Source: Brachybacterium faecium DSM 4810
GTDB lineage: Bacteria; Actinomycetota; Actinomycetes; Actinomycetales; Dermabacteraceae
Assembly (NCBI GenBank): GCA_000023405.1
Contig: CP001643.1
Span: 1,612,001-1,676,000 of the forward strand
Direction: 5' to 3'
Length of the DNA: 64,000 bases
Both the position numbers and the translations under genes were made by a program. This document shows positions 46,036 through 61,281 of the stretch, piece after piece. The notes beneath the pieces were generated by a model. The model was not told the origin of the DNA, made no database searches, and was given only the letters and a program-made list of their open reading frames with translations. Numbering within the stretch: the stretch's first letter is position 1; each line of letters begins with the position of its first letter.

Positions 46036-46653
46036 ATGTTCGTGCTCTCGCTCTCCGGGCGCCCGGGCCACGGCCGCACGGCCGTCGACCCCGTGCCCGC
46101 CCTGCTCGCCGCCCTCGAGGAGCTCGACCTCCCGCTGGCGCCCGAGCGGACCGCGGGACCCGACGCCCTCGTCCTGGCCGGCCGCGCCGAGGAGGCGCTC
46201 GAGGTGCTGCTGCGAGCGGCAGAGGTGGGCGGCTTCGCCCTCGGCCTCGGCGTCGGCGCGGTGCAGCGGCCGCTGCCCGGCTCGGTCCGCGAGATCGCCG
46301 GGCCCGCCGTCACCGCCGCCGACGCGGCGCTCCGCGCCGCACGGGCCACCTCCGAGGTTCCCCTCGCCGTCCGCGCCGCCGACGACCGCCACCGGGACAC
46401 CGCCGCCGACGTGCAGGCCGTGCTGCGACTGGTCTGCTGGATGATCCGGGCTCGCAGCCGCGGCCAGTGGGAGGCGGTGCGGGCGCTGCGCCGCGAGCCC
46501 GACGCGACCCAGGCCCGCCTCGCCGAGCAGCTCGGCGTGACCCAGCAGACCGTCTCGCGGGCCGTGAAGACCAGCGGCTGGCGCGAGGAGAGCGCCGCCC
46601 ATCCGCTGGCCGTGCGGCTGCTGAGCATGATCGACCTCACGTCCGCCCGGTGA
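46036..46653 (+). CDS. Helix-turn-helix protein, possibly SatD-like
   Basis: A 205-residue protein. The C-terminal part holds a clear helix-turn-helix ([27 protein letters not shown]); the N-terminal 120 residues ([39 protein letters not shown]) look like the N-domain of SatD-type proteins found in various bacteria. Function not established; DNA binding is likely. GGAAGG lies 6 nt before the ATG. It is followed by the efp promoter. Confidence 0.7.
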   Translation: MFVLSLSGRPGHGRTAVDPVPALLAALEELDLPLAPERTAGPDALVLAGRAEEALEVLLRAAEVGGFALGLGVGAVQRPLPGSVREIAGPAVTAADAALRAARATSEVPLAVRAADDRHRDTAADVQAVLRLVCWMIRARSRGQWEAVRALRREPDATQARLAEQLGVTQQTVSRAVKTSGWREESAAHPLAVRLLSMIDLTSAR

Positions 46654-46691
46654 GCCGAGAGGCAAGCCCCGGCCGGGCGCGGCCTGCGCGC

Positions 46692-46697
46692 TATCCT
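46692..46697 (+). promoter_or_regulatory. Putative -10 (TATCCT) for efp
   Basis: TATCCT lies 33 bp before the efp start, giving a leader of about 26 nt with the GAGGAG ribosome site. Confidence 0.5.
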
Positions 46698-46729
46698 TGG
46701 TCCGCCACGACGACAACCGAGGAGACCAA

Positions 46730-47287
46730 TTGGCGACGACGAATGATCTGAAGAACGGGATGGTCCTGGTGCTGGACCAGCAGCTCTGGAGCGTGGTCGA
46801 GTTCCAGCACGTCAAGCCGGGCAAGGGCCCCGCCTTCGTGCGCACCAAGCTGAAGAACATCATGTCCGGCAAGGGCGTGGACAAGACCTTCAACGCCGGC
46901 GTCAAGGTCGAGACCGCCACCGTCGACCGCCGCGACATGCAGTTCTCCTACATCGACGGCGACATGTACGTGTTCATGGACACCTCGAACTGGGAGCAGA
47001 CCAGCCTCACCGCGGAGATCGTCGGCGAGGCCAAGGACTTCATGGCCGAGAACCAGGACGTCGTCGTCGCCTTCCATGAGGGCGAGGCGCTGTTCGTCGA
47101 GCTGCCCGCGAACGTCGTGCTCACCATCGAGGAGACGGAGCCGGGCCTCCAGGGCGACCGCTCCAGCGGCGGCACCAAGCCCGCCCGCCTCGAGACCGGC
47201 CGCGAGATCCAGGTCCCGCTGTTCATCAACATCGGCGACCGGGTCCGCGTCAGCACCGCCGGCGGCGAGTACAAGGACCGAGCCTGA
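46730..47287 (+). CDS. efp: Elongation factor P
   Basis: A 185-residue factor that relieves ribosome stalling at polyproline. Domain 1 has the Lys-bearing loop [17 protein letters not shown]; domain 3 ends [25 protein letters not shown]. The TTG at 46730 is chosen: GAGGAG lies 5 nt upstream, and [15 protein letters not shown] is the family's usual start; the in-frame GTG at 46697 would include the -10 region. nusB starts 2 bp after the stop. Confidence 0.96.
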   Translation: MATTNDLKNGMVLVLDQQLWSVVEFQHVKPGKGPAFVRTKLKNIMSGKGVDKTFNAGVKVETATVDRRDMQFSYIDGDMYVFMDTSNWEQTSLTAEIVGEAKDFMAENQDVVVAFHEGEALFVELPANVVLTIEETEPGLQGDRSSGGTKPARLETGREIQVPLFINIGDRVRVSTAGGEYKDRA

Positions 47288-47288
47288 G

Positions 47289-47825
47289 GTGAGCGGCGCA
47301 TCCGGAGCCGAGTCGCGCCCCGCCCCGCGCGGGCCGGGCCTCCCCCTGCCCATCCGGGAGGGCGCCGAGATCGAGTTCGAGCGCACCATCCCCGGCCGCG
47401 CCGACCGGCTCCACGGCCGCTCGCGCGAGCGGATCCGAGCGATCGACGTGCTCTTCGAGGCGGATGCCAAGCGCATCGACGTGCTCGACGTGCTGCAGGA
47501 ACGGCTGCGACGGACCGCCGCGCAGACCCCTCTCCCGCAGTGGTCCCGCACGCTGGTGGAGCTCTACGCCCCGCACGCCGTGGACATCGACGAGGACCTC
47601 GCCACCCACTCGCGGGACTGGCCGCTGCACCGCATGCCCGCGGTGGACCGGGCGATCCTCCGCCTCGGCGCCGCCGAGGTGCTGTACGGCGAGGAGGAGT
47701 CCCGCCGCGGCACGATCATCGGCGAGTACACGAAGATCGCCGAGGTGCTCTCCACCGACGACTCCCCGCGCTTCGTCAACGGGCTGCTGCAGCGGCTCGT
47801 GGACGTGCGCGGCCTGCTCTCCTGA
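47289..47825 (+). CDS. nusB: Transcription antitermination factor NusB
   Basis: A 178-residue RNA-binding factor for rRNA antitermination. The conserved helical core begins at about 41 (RSRERIRAIDVLFEADAKRIDVLDVL) and continues to HRMPAVDRAILRLGAAEVLYGEEESRRGTIIGEYTKIAEVLSTDDSPRFVNGLLQRL, typical of NusB. About 40 extra N-terminal residues precede the core. The GTG at 47289 directly follows the efp stop; efp-nusB is a conserved pair. Confidence 0.94.
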   Translation: MSGASGAESRPAPRGPGLPLPIREGAEIEFERTIPGRADRLHGRSRERIRAIDVLFEADAKRIDVLDVLQERLRRTAAQTPLPQWSRTLVELYAPHAVDIDEDLATHSRDWPLHRMPAVDRAILRLGAAEVLYGEEESRRGTIIGEYTKIAEVLSTDDSPRFVNGLLQRLVDVRGLLS

Positions 47826-47861
47826 GCCTGCGCGGCGGCGGCGCGCCGCCCGCCGCGACCA

Positions 47862-47889
47862 CCCTCGACGGCGCCCCGCCGTCCGAGGG
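47862..47889 (+). terminator. Terminator-like hairpin after nusB
   Basis: A 12-bp stem with a single bulged C and a 3-base loop, about 37 bp after nusB and before the pyr promoter. Confidence 0.6.
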
Positions 47890-47923
47890 GCGGGCGCGCC
47901 GGCGAGCCCCGCTCGCGGCGCTC

Positions 47924-49582
<1,659 letters not shown>

Positions 49583-49593
<11 letters not shown>

Positions 49594-50923
49594 GACCACC
49601 ACCACCCCCGCGCCCGCCGCGGAGGCTCCCGCCCCGCTGCTCCTCCGGGGCGGGCGCCCGTACGGCGAGGACGTCCGCGACGTGCTCCTGGTCGGCGGCC
49701 GCATCGAGGCCGTGGGCACCGATCTCGAGGCTCCCGAGGGCGCGGAGATCGTCGAGGCCGACGGGTGCATCGTCCTGCCCGGCCTCGTGGACCTCCACAC
49801 CCACCTGCGCGAGCCCGGCGGCGAGGAGGCCGAGACTGTCGAGACCGGCACCCGCGCCGCCGCCCGCGGCGGTTTCACCGCCGTGCACGCGATGGCCAAC
49901 ACCACCCCGGTGGGCGACACCGCCGGGGTGGTCGAGCAGGTCGCCCGCCGCGGCGACAGCGCCGGATGGTGCGCCGTGCGCCCCGTCGGCGCGGTGACCG
50001 TGGGGCTGGGCGGGGAGCGCCTGGCCGAGCTCGATGCGATGGCGAACTCCCGGGCGCGGGTGCGGGTGTTCAGCGACGACGGCAAGTGCGTGCACGATCC
50101 GGTGCTCATGCGCCGCGCCCTGGAGTACGTGAAGTCCTTCGACGGCGTCATCGCGCAGCACGCGCAGGACCCCCGGCTCACGGAGGGCGCCCAGATGCAC
50201 GAGGGCGTGGTCTCCGCCGAGCTCGGCCTGACCGGCTGGCCGGCCGTGGCCGAGGAGTCGATCATCGCCCGCGACGTGCTCCTGGCCCAGCACGTCGGCT
50301 CCCGCCTGCACGTGTGCCACCTGTCCACCGCCGGCAGCGTCGACATCATCCGCTGGGCCAAGCAGCGCGGCATCGCCGTGACCGCCGAGGTCACCCCGCA
50401 CCACCTGCTGCTGACCGACGAGAACGTGCGCCAGTTCGACGCCGTCTTCAAGGTCAACCCGCCGCTGCGCACCGCCGAGGACGTCGCCGCGGTGCGCGAG
50501 GGCCTCGCCGACGGCACCATCGACATCGTCGCGACCGACCATGCCCCCCATCCGCGTGACGCCAAGGACCGCGAATGGGACCAGGCCGCGATGGGCATGA
50601 CCGGTCTCGAGACCGCGCTCTCGCTGGTGCAGCTGACGATGGTGGACGAGGGCCGGCTCAGCTGGCGCGACGTGGCCCGGGTGCTGTCCGAGAAGCCGGC
50701 AGAGATCGGCCGCGACGAGGACCAGGGCCGCCCGCTCGAGCCCGGCTCCCCGGCGCACGTGCTGGTGTGGGACCCGCGCCCCGCGCGCGTCGCCGACCCG
50801 GCCGAGCACGCGTCGCTCAGCCGCAACTCGCCCTTCGCCGGTCTCGAGCTGCCCGGTGCGAACCGCCTGACCGTGCTCGCGGGTCGTCCCACCGTGCGCG
50901 ACGGCCAGGTGGTCGCCCGATGA
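49583..50923 (+). CDS. pyrC: Dihydroorotase
   Basis: A 446-residue type I dihydroorotase that cyclises carbamoyl aspartate. The first zinc pair is in [16 protein letters not shown] (His72, His74); further ligands are in [14 protein letters not shown] and IVATDHAPH (catalytic Asp). AANTTP-type binding residues appear as [10 protein letters not shown]. The GTG start lies 11 bp inside pyrB and begins [16 protein letters not shown]; a later start is conceivable because the conserved part begins near residue 18. Confidence 0.96.
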
Positions 50924-51414
50924 GCGAGCAGCTCGTCCCCGTCCTGCTGCTCCTGCTGCTGTTCCTCGCGGCCCTGGCCGCCATGGTCTGGGGCTGGCGG
51001 CGGCGGGGCCGCTCCCAGCAGCACCTGCCCGCCCCCGCCGATCGCCCTCTGGACCAGCTGGGGGAGGGGACCGCCCACGGACCGGTCGAGGCCGTCTACG
51101 TCGACACCGTGCTCGCCGAGCAGCCCCTCGAGCGAGTCGTCGCCCACGGGCTCGGCCAGCGCGCGAGAGCGCAGGTGAGCCTCGGCGACGGCGGCTCCTG
51201 GCGCATCGAGCGCGAGGGCACCGGGGACCTCACGATCCCCGCCGGCTCGCTCGCCGAGATCACCTCCGGCCCCGGCATGGCCGGGAAGTTCGTCGGCGGC
51301 GACGGCCTGCTGATCCTCCGCTGGCGCCTCGGCGACCAGCTCCTCGACACCGGACTACGCCTGCAGCGGCGCGCCGATCACGACCTCCTGCTCTCCTGGA
51401 AGGAGCACGCATGA
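50920..51414 (+). CDS. Membrane protein of the pyr operon (Rv1382-like)
   Basis: A 164-residue protein with one N-terminal transmembrane helix ([22 protein letters not shown]), a short basic loop and a soluble PH-like beta domain ([44 protein letters not shown]). A gene of this type sits between pyrC and carA in many actinobacteria, including M. tuberculosis. Its function is unknown; constant location and ATGA coupling on both sides suggest a link to pyrimidine synthesis or simple operon hitch-hiking. Confidence 0.88.
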   Translation: MSEQLVPVLLLLLLFLAALAAMVWGWRRRGRSQQHLPAPADRPLDQLGEGTAHGPVEAVYVDTVLAEQPLERVVAHGLGQRARAQVSLGDGGSWRIEREGTGDLTIPAGSLAEITSGPGMAGKFVGGDGLLILRWRLGDQLLDTGLRLQRRADHDLLLSWKEHA

Positions 51415-52618
51415 CCTCCACCGCTTCCACCCCCGCCTCCGGGCCCGGCGCCTCACGCGCGCGGCGCGAAAAGGCGCTGCTGATCCTCGAGGACGGCACC
51501 GTCCTGCACGGCTCCGCCTACGGCGCCCGCGGCTCCCGCCTCGGCGAGGTCGTCTTCACCACCGGGATGACCGGCTACCAGGAGACGCTCTCCGACCCCT
51601 CCTACGCCGGCCAGATCGTCGTGCAGACCGCGCCGCACATCGGCAACACCGGTGCCAACGCCCAGGACATGGAGTCGCGGAAGGTGTGGGTGCGCGGCTA
51701 CGCCGTGCGCGATGCCAGCCGCATCTCCTCCTCCTACCGTGCCGAGCAGACCCTCGACGAGCTGCTCATCAGCAGCGACGTGGTGGGCATCAGCGACATC
51801 GACACCCGCATGCTCACCCGCCTGCTCCGCGAGAACGGCTCCCTGCGCGGCGGCATCTTCTCCGGCGACGTGCTCTCGACGCCGCAGGAGCAGCTGCTCG
51901 CCCAGGTGCGCGAGCAGCCCGCCATGAGCGGCGCGAGCTTCGTCGAGGAGGTCACCATCGCCCAGCCGGTGGTGCTCGAGCCCGAGGGCGAGGTGCGCGC
52001 GACCGTCGCCGCCGTCGACCTCGGCATCAAGGGCGCCTCCCCGCGCAGCATGCTCTCCCGCGGGCTGCGGGTGCACCTGCTGCCGGCCACCACCTCCCTC
52101 GAGGACCTGCTGGCGCTCGCGCCGGACGCGGTGTTCTTCTCCAACGGGCCCGGCGACCCCGCCGCGGCGACCGCACAGGTCGAGCTGCTGCGCGGCGTGC
52201 TCGACGCCGGCCTGCCCTTCTTCGGGATCTGCTTCGGCAACCAGCTGCTGGGCCGCGCGCTCGGCTTCGACACCTACAAGCTGAAGTTCGGCCACCGCGG
52301 GATCAACCAGCCCGTCCAGGACCGTGAGACCGGGCAGGTGGCGATCACCGCCCACAACCACGGCTTCGCCGTCGACGTGCCCCTCGAGGGAGAGCACGTC
52401 GCCCCGCACGACGGCGGCCGCTACGGCCGCGTGATCGTCTCCCACGTCGGCCTCAACGACGACGTGGTCGAGGGGCTGCGCTGCCTCGACCGGCCGGCCT
52501 ACTCGGTCCAGTACCACCCCGAGGCGGCCGGCGGCCCGCACGACGCCTCGCCCCTCTTCGACCGTCTCGCAGAGCTCGCGATCGCCCAGCGCGACGCCTC
52601 CGCATCCAAGGAGTCCTG

Positions 52619-52619
<1 letters not shown>
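51411..52619 (+). CDS. carA: Carbamoyl-phosphate synthase small (glutaminase) subunit
   Basis: A 402-residue glutamine amidotransferase that supplies ammonia to CarB. The N-terminal domain has [26 protein letters not shown]. The class I glutaminase triad is present: Cys in [13 protein letters not shown], His and Glu in [18 protein letters not shown] and [10 protein letters not shown] are also typical. Its start overlaps the membrane-protein stop (ATGA), and its stop overlaps the carB start by one base (TGATG). Confidence 0.97.
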
Positions 52620-55968
<3,349 letters not shown>

Positions 55969-55972
<4 letters not shown>

Positions 55973-56808
55973 GCAGGCTCCGCTTCGGGCAGCGCCTGCG
56001 CCGCGCCGTGGCCGACCGGGGGAGGATCGTGGCGGGCATCGATCCGCACGCCTCCCTCCTGGAGGCGTGGTCGCTGCCGGACACGCCCGAGGGGCTGCGG
56101 GAGTTCTCCCGCCGCTCCCTCGCCGCGGTCGCGGGCACGGTCGCGGCGATCAAGCCGCAGTCGGCCTTCTTCGAGCGCCACGGCTCCGCCGGGGTCGCGG
56201 TGCTCGAAGAGCTGCTGCGGGACGCGCGCGAGGCCGAGGTGCTCACGATCCTCGACGTCAAGCGCGGCGACATCGGCTCGACCATGGGCGCCTACGCGCA
56301 GGCCCACCTGTGCCCCGGCGCCCCTCTCGAGGCCGACGCGATCACCGTCAGCCCGTACCTTGGCGCCGGCTCGCTCGACCCGGCGGCGCAGCTCGCCGCC
56401 GAGCACGGCAAGGGCCTGTTCCTGCTGGCCCTCACCTCCAACCCGGACGGCCCGCAGGTCCAGCACGCCCGCACCGCGCGCGACACGCCGGTGGCGCTCG
56501 AGATCGCGCGACACGCCGAGCGGATCGGCGGAGGCGGCGCAGGGGAGTGGTCGAGCGTCGGCCTGGTGGTCGGCGCCACGGTCGGCGCCGCCTACCGCGA
56601 GCTCGGCCTGGACCGCGCCGCGCCCTCCGTGCCCCTGCTCGCGCCCGGTTTCGGCGCGCAGGGCGCAGGCCCTGCGCAGCTTCCTGAAGTATTCGGAGAA
56701 AATGCAGGTCACGTGCTTGTTTCGCTCTCGCGCGGGCTCTCCACGGCGGGGCCGGACGAGACCGCCCTCCGCCGCCGCGCCGAGGCGCTGCGGGCCGAGT
56801 ACGCCTGA
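55969..56808 (+). CDS. pyrF: Orotidine 5'-phosphate decarboxylase, type 2
   Basis: A 279-residue enzyme that decarboxylates OMP to UMP, the last step of the pathway. The active-site cluster [20 protein letters not shown] (Asp/Lys/Asp) is intact, with [26 protein letters not shown] and VVGAT typical of the mycobacterial-type (type 2) family. ATGA overlap with carB. pyrD and pyrE are not in this window. Confidence 0.96.
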
Positions 56809-56939
56809 GCCCCCGAGCCCGAGTCGCCGCCCCCGCACGGCGGCCCGGCGGCTCCGTCGTGGAGCGCTCCGGCGCCATCGATTCGCACCGGACCAGCGAC
56901 GAAGCGCGCGAAAAGTGCGCTCCGCCACGGATATGGGGT

Positions 56940-56945
56940 TACGCT
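56940..56945 (+). promoter_or_regulatory. Putative -10 (TACGCT) for mihF
   Basis: TACGCT lies 63 bp before the mihF GTG, in the 200-bp gap after pyrF. No good -35 was seen. Confidence 0.4.
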
Positions 56946-57008
56946 CTTCCCACACCGAGGTCCTCCCGGATCTCCACGTCACCAGCAAGAGAACAAGAGG
57001 TAAGAACA

Positions 57009-57335
57009 GTGGCTCTCCCTCCCCTCACCCCTGAGCAGCGGGCCGAGGCCCTGAAGAAGGCCGCCGAGGCTCGTCGCGAGCGCGCCGCCATCAAGGCCCG
57101 CCTGAAGGACAGCGCCGGCCATCGCGGCGAGGAGATCAAGAAGGTCCTCGACGAGGCCGAGAACAACGAGATCGTGGGTCGTCTCCGCGTCTCCGCCCTG
57201 CTGGAGGCCCTGCCCGGCGTCGGCAAGGTCAAGGCGCAGCAGATCATGGAGGAGATCGGCATCTCGCCCTCCCGCAAGATCCGCGGCCTCGGCTCCCACC
57301 AGGCAGAGAAGCTCGTCGCGCACTTCACCGAGTGA
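57009..57335 (+). CDS. mihF: Actinobacterial integration host factor
   Basis: A 108-residue nucleoid protein, non-specific DNA-binding, homologous to mycobacterial mIHF and Streptomyces sIHF. The sequence [32 protein letters not shown] begins the basic helix; a helix-two-turn-helix motif follows in [22 protein letters not shown], and it ends [11 protein letters not shown]. The GTG start is set by the family's conserved ALPPLT N-terminus. It is coupled to gmk by GTGA, as in mycobacteria. Confidence 0.95.
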   Translation: MALPPLTPEQRAEALKKAAEARRERAAIKARLKDSAGHRGEEIKKVLDEAENNEIVGRLRVSALLEALPGVGKVKAQQIMEEIGISPSRKIRGLGSHQAEKLVAHFTE

Positions 57336-57931
57336 ACGAGTCCACCACCGGGGCCGGCGCCGTCACGGCGCCGGCCCCGGTCACCGTCCTGGCCGGTCCC
57401 ACCGCCGTGGGCAAGGGCACCGTCTCCGCGGCGATCCGTGCCCGCTATCCCGAGATCTGGCTGTCCGTCTCCGCGACCACCCGGGCGCCGCGCCCCGGTG
57501 AGATCGACGGCGTGCACTACCGCTTCGTCAGCGAGGAGGAGTTCAGCGCGCTGATCGACTCCGGGCAGATGCTCGAGTGGGCCGTGGTGCACGGCCGCAA
57601 CAAGTACGGCACCCCGCGCGGGCCCGTCGACGAGAAGGTCGCCGAGGGCCGCCCCGTGCTGCTCGAGATCGACCTGGCCGGCGCCCGGCAGGTGCGGGAG
57701 TCCCTGCCCGAGGCGCGCTTCGTGTTCCTCGCCCCGCCGGACTGGGAGACCCTCGTCGACCGCCTGGTGGGCCGGGGCACCGAGGGTGCCGAGGAGCGCG
57801 AGCGCCGCCTGGCCACCGCCCGGGTGGAGCTCGCCGCCGAGGGGGAGTTCGACGTCACGATCGTCAACGACACCGTGGATCGCGCGGCCGACGAGCTCGC
57901 CCGCCTCCTCGGGGTGCGCGACCTCACCTGA
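57332..57931 (+). CDS. gmk: Guanylate kinase
   Basis: A 199-residue enzyme phosphorylating GMP to GDP. The P-loop is [13 protein letters not shown]; the GMP-binding region is [26 protein letters not shown] and [26 protein letters not shown] follows. About 15 extra N-terminal residues precede the core. The GTG overlaps the mihF stop (GTGA). Confidence 0.96.
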   Translation: MNESTTGAGAVTAPAPVTVLAGPTAVGKGTVSAAIRARYPEIWLSVSATTRAPRPGEIDGVHYRFVSEEEFSALIDSGQMLEWAVVHGRNKYGTPRGPVDEKVAEGRPVLLEIDLAGARQVRESLPEARFVFLAPPDWETLVDRLVGRGTEGAEERERRLATARVELAAEGEFDVTIVNDTVDRAADELARLLGVRDLT

Positions 57932-57972
57932 CCAGGGCACTCCGCCCCCTCGCCCCCGGGCGCGGAAGGGCG

Positions 57973-57978
57973 TATCCT
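57973..57978 (+). promoter_or_regulatory. Putative -10 (TATCCT) for rpoZ
   Basis: TATCCT lies 36 bp before the rpoZ GTG, in a position like the TATCCT before efp. Confidence 0.5.
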
Positions 57979-58014
57979 GAAGCGTCGCACGTCATATCTC
58001 ACGAAGGGACATCC

Positions 58015-58377
58015 GTGGCCGGAACAGTCGCACAGCCCGAAGGCATCACGAACCCCCCGATCGATCGTCTCCTGGAGACCGTCGACTCGAAGTACGCCCT
58101 GGTCCTGTACGGCTCCCAGCGCGCCCGCCAGATCAACGCGTACTACTCGCAGCTCTCCGAGGGCCTGCTCGAGTTCGTCGGTCCCCTCGTGGACGTCGAG
58201 AACCAGGAGAAGTCGCTCTCGATCGCCCTGCGCGAGATCGACGAGGGCCTGCTCACGGTCCGCGAGATCGACGAGGAGGAGTACGCCGCGCAGAACGAGC
58301 CGGATCCCAACGCCCCGGCCCCGCTGCTGCTCGGCGACGACGCCCCCGAGGTCCCGCCGACCGACTTCCCGCTCTGA
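58015..58377 (+). CDS. rpoZ: RNA polymerase omega subunit
   Basis: A 120-residue RNA polymerase assembly subunit. The core [47 protein letters not shown] is typical of actinobacterial omega, with [18 protein letters not shown] after it. The C-terminal 25 residues are acidic and Pro-rich. The GTG start has AAGGGA 5 nt upstream. Confidence 0.95.
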   Translation: MAGTVAQPEGITNPPIDRLLETVDSKYALVLYGSQRARQINAYYSQLSEGLLEFVGPLVDVENQEKSLSIALREIDEGLLTVREIDEEEYAAQNEPDPNAPAPLLLGDDAPEVPPTDFPL

Positions 58378-58401
58378 CCCCGGCCCCCGCCGGTTGATCC
58401 G

Positions 58402-59673
58402 ATGAGCAGCGTGCTGCGCACCCTCGCCGGTGCCCGCGTCCTGGTCGGCGTCGGCGGAGGCATCGCCGCCTACAAGACCGCGCACCTGGTGCGCGGTCTT
58501 GTCGGTGAAGGGGCCGATGTCCGCGTCGTCCCCACCGCCTCCTCCCTCGAGTTCGTGGGTGCCGCGACCTGGGAGGCGCTCAGCCACCACGAGGTCCTCA
58601 CCTCCGTGTTCGAGGACGTCGACGAGGTCGCGCACGTCCGCTTCGGCCAGGAGGCGGATCTGCTCGTCATCGCCCCCGCGACCGCCGATCTGCTCGCGCG
58701 GCTGCGCATCGGCCGCGCGGACGACATGCTCACCGCCTCCGCGCTCGTCACCCGGGCACCGCTCGTCGTGGCTCCTGCGATGCACACGGAGATGTGGGAG
58801 CACCCCTCCACCCGCGAGAACGTGGCAGTGCTGCGCGAGCGCGGCGTCACCGTGCTCGAGCCCGCCGTCGGCCGCCTCACCGGCCCTGATTCCGGGCCCG
58901 GCCGGCTGCCCGAGCCGGAGGCGCTGCTCGCCGCCGCGCGGGCCGCGATCGCCGCCCCCCGCGACGCCGCCGGCGCGGTGCGCCGCGACCTCCTCGGCCG
59001 CGAGCTGCTGATCACCGCGGGAGGCACCCGCGAAGACCTCGACCCGGTGCGCTTCCTCGCCAACCACTCCTCGGGCAAGCAGGGCTGGGCCCTCGCCCAT
59101 GCCGCCCTGGTGCGCGGTGCCCGGGTGCGCCTGGCCGCCGCGAACGTGGACCTCGAGACCCCGCCCGGCGCGCAGCGTCTGGACGTGGGCAGCGCCGCCG
59201 AGCTCGCCGAGCTGGTCGCCGAGCACCGCGGGCAGGTCGACGCCCTGGTGATGGCGGCCGCGGTCGCGGATTTCACCGCTGCGGACCGCGCAGACTCCAA
59301 GATCAAGAAGGACGACGGCGACGAGGACTCCGTGCCCGCGATCGCCCTGCGCCGCACCCAGGACATCCTGCGTCACAGTGTGCTCGATCGCGCAGAGCGG
59401 GGCGGGGCCCGCCCCGCGATCGTCGGCTTCGCCGCCGAGACCGGCGGCGAGGGCGGCAGCGCCCTGGATCTGGCCCGCGCGAAGGCGCGTCGCAAGGGAG
59501 CGGACCTGCTGGTCTTCAACGACATCACCGGCGGGGTGTTCGGCGCCGCGGACAACTCCGTGCGCGTCCTCGACCGCGAGGGCGAAGAGGTCTCGCACAC
59601 CTCGGGGAGCAAGACGGCCGTGGCCCACGCCGTGCTCGACGAACTCCTGCCCCACCTGCCGGAAGTACCCTGA
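58402..59673 (+). CDS. coaBC: Bifunctional phosphopantothenoylcysteine decarboxylase/phosphopantothenate synthase
   Basis: A 423-residue enzyme of coenzyme A synthesis. The N-terminal flavoprotein (CoaC) has [13 protein letters not shown], the FMN region [22 protein letters not shown] and [17 protein letters not shown]. The C-terminal CoaB part begins at [32 protein letters not shown] and contains [18 protein letters not shown] [17 protein letters not shown] and VGFAAETG. The gene order rpoZ-coaBC-metK is conserved in actinobacteria. Confidence 0.96.
   Translation: MSSVLRTLAGARVLVGVGGGIAAYKTAHLVRGLVGEGADVRVVPTASSLEFVGAATWEALSHHEVLTSVFEDVDEVAHVRFGQEADLLVIAPATADLLARLRIGRADDMLTASALVTRAPLVVAPAMHTEMWEHPSTRENVAVLRERGVTVLEPAVGRLTGPDSGPGRLPEPEALLAAARAAIAAPRDAAGAVRRDLLGRELLITAGGTREDLDPVRFLANHSSGKQGWALAHAALVRGARVRLAAANVDLETPPGAQRLDVGSAAELAELVAEHRGQVDALVMAAAVADFTAADRADSKIKKDDGDEDSVPAIALRRTQDILRHSVLDRAERGGARPAIVGFAAETGGEGGSALDLARAKARRKGADLLVFNDITGGVFGAADNSVRVLDREGEEVSHTSGSKTAVAHAVLDELLPHLPEVP
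59666..59671 (+). promoter_or_regulatory. Putative -10 (TACCCT) for leaderless metK mRNA
   Basis: TACCCT overlaps the coaBC stop codon and is followed by six bases and the metK ATG, with no Shine-Dalgarno. It is identical in sequence and spacing to the dut site. Confidence 0.5.
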
Positions 59674-59677
59674 TCAC

Positions 59678-60886
59678 ATGACCACCAGCGAGCTGCGCAC
59701 CTTCACGTCCGAATCGGTCACCGAAGGGCATCCCGACAAGATCTGCGACCAGATCTCCGACGCGATCCTCGACGACCTGCTGCGCCAGGACCGCGGTGCC
59801 CGGGTCGCCGTGGAGACCATGGTCACCACCGGTCTCGTCCACGTCGCCGGGGAGGTGCGCACCAGCGGCTACTCCGACGTCGCCACGATCGTGCGCGACG
59901 TGATCCGCGAGATCGGCTACGACTCCTCCGAGAAGGGCTTCGACGCGGACTCCTGCGGCGTCGAGGTCTCGATCGGCGCGCAGTCCCCGGACATCGCCCA
60001 GGGCGTGGACACCTCCTTCGAGGCCCGCGGAGATCTCGCCGCCGAGGCGTTCTCGAAGCTCGGAGCCGGCGACCAGGGCCTCATGTTCGGCTACGCCTGC
60101 CGGGACACCCCTGAGCTGATGCCGCTGCCGATCCACGCCGCCCACCGCCTCACCGGCAACCTCTCCGCCGCGCGCCGCGACGAGGTGCTGCCCTACCTGC
60201 GGCCCGACGGCAAGACCCAGGTCTCGATCGGCTACGACGAGGACGGCGTGGCCCGCAGCGTCGACGCGATCGTGGTCTCCACGCAGCACAGCGAGGAGGT
60301 GGACCTCCTCAGCCAGCTCGCCCCCGCGATCTCGAAGGTCGTCATCGCCCCCGTGCTCGAGGACCTCGAGCAGCTGGGCCTGGACACCTCGGACGTCACC
60401 ACCCACATCAACCCCTCCGGCCGCTTCGTGCTCGGCGGCCCCAAGGGCGACGCCGGGCTGACGGGCCGCAAGATCATCGTCGACACCTACGGCGGGATGG
60501 CCCGGCACGGCGGGGGAGCGTTCTCCGGCAAGGACCCCTCGAAGGTGGACCGCTCCGGCGCCTACGCGATGCGCTGGGTGGCCAAGAACATCGTCGCGGC
60601 CGGCCTCGCCGACCGCTGCGAGGTGCAGGTCGCGTACGCGATCGGCGTCGCCGAGCCGGTGGGCCTGTACGTCGAGACCTTCGGCACCGGCCACGTCCCG
60701 GCCCACCAGATCGCCGCCGCGGTGCGGAAGGTCTTCGACCTGCGCCCCGCCGCACTCATCGACGCGCTGGACCTGCTGCGCCCGATCTACGCGCTCACCT
60801 CCGTGCACGGCCACTTCGGCCGCGAGCTGCCCGAGTTCACCTGGGAGCGCACCGACCGCGCCGGGGAGCTGGAGCGCGCCCTGTGA
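59678..60886 (+). CDS. metK: S-adenosylmethionine synthetase
   Basis: A 402-residue enzyme making SAM from methionine and ATP. Signatures: [59 protein letters not shown] [22 protein letters not shown], and [16 protein letters not shown] with the catalytic lysines. Four bases separate it from the coaBC stop. priA, the usual neighbour downstream of metK in many actinobacteria, is absent; instead hisI follows with a GTGA overlap. Confidence 0.97.
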   Translation: MTTSELRTFTSESVTEGHPDKICDQISDAILDDLLRQDRGARVAVETMVTTGLVHVAGEVRTSGYSDVATIVRDVIREIGYDSSEKGFDADSCGVEVSIGAQSPDIAQGVDTSFEARGDLAAEAFSKLGAGDQGLMFGYACRDTPELMPLPIHAAHRLTGNLSAARRDEVLPYLRPDGKTQVSIGYDEDGVARSVDAIVVSTQHSEEVDLLSQLAPAISKVVIAPVLEDLEQLGLDTSDVTTHINPSGRFVLGGPKGDAGLTGRKIIVDTYGGMARHGGGAFSGKDPSKVDRSGAYAMRWVAKNIVAAGLADRCEVQVAYAIGVAEPVGLYVETFGTGHVPAHQIAAAVRKVFDLRPAALIDALDLLRPIYALTSVHGHFGRELPEFTWERTDRAGELERAL

Positions 60887-61281
60887 CCATTCCTCCCGCC
60901 GACCTGCCCATCTCCGGGCTCGACCCCGCCCTCGCCGCGCGGCTCAAGCGCGACGGCGCCGGGCTGCTCACCGCCGTCGTCCAGGACGCCACCGACCATC
61001 GCGTGCTGATGGTCGGCTTCATGGACGACGAGGCCCTGCACCGCACCCTGACCACCGGTCGCGCCACCTACTGGTCGCGCTCCCGCGGCGAGTACTGGCG
61101 CAAGGGCGACACCAGCGGCCACGTCCAGTGGGTGCGTTCGGTCGCCCTGGACTGCGACGCGGACACCCTGCTGGTGCGAGTCGACCAGGTCGGTGCGGCC
61201 TGCCACCGCGGCACCGACACCTGCTTCGACGACGGCGACCTCGACGCCGTCGTCCTGGACCCCACGGAGCGCACCGCATGA
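60883..61281 (+). CDS. hisI: Phosphoribosyl-AMP cyclohydrolase
   Basis: A 132-residue zinc enzyme opening the adenine ring of PR-AMP in histidine synthesis. The diagnostic sequence [38 protein letters not shown] is complete, and the metal ligands are in [27 protein letters not shown]. It is a stand-alone HisI without a HisE part. It is coupled to metK (GTGA) and to trpE (ATGA). hisF, its usual neighbour, is at 9.9 kb. Confidence 0.96.
   Translation: MTIPPADLPISGLDPALAARLKRDGAGLLTAVVQDATDHRVLMVGFMDDEALHRTLTTGRATYWSRSRGEYWRKGDTSGHVQWVRSVALDCDADTLLVRVDQVGAACHRGTDTCFDDGDLDAVVLDPTERTA

Noticed and set aside
61260..61278. Tryptophan attenuator before trpE
   Set aside because: trpE overlaps hisI by 4 bp, leaving no space for a leader peptide or terminator.
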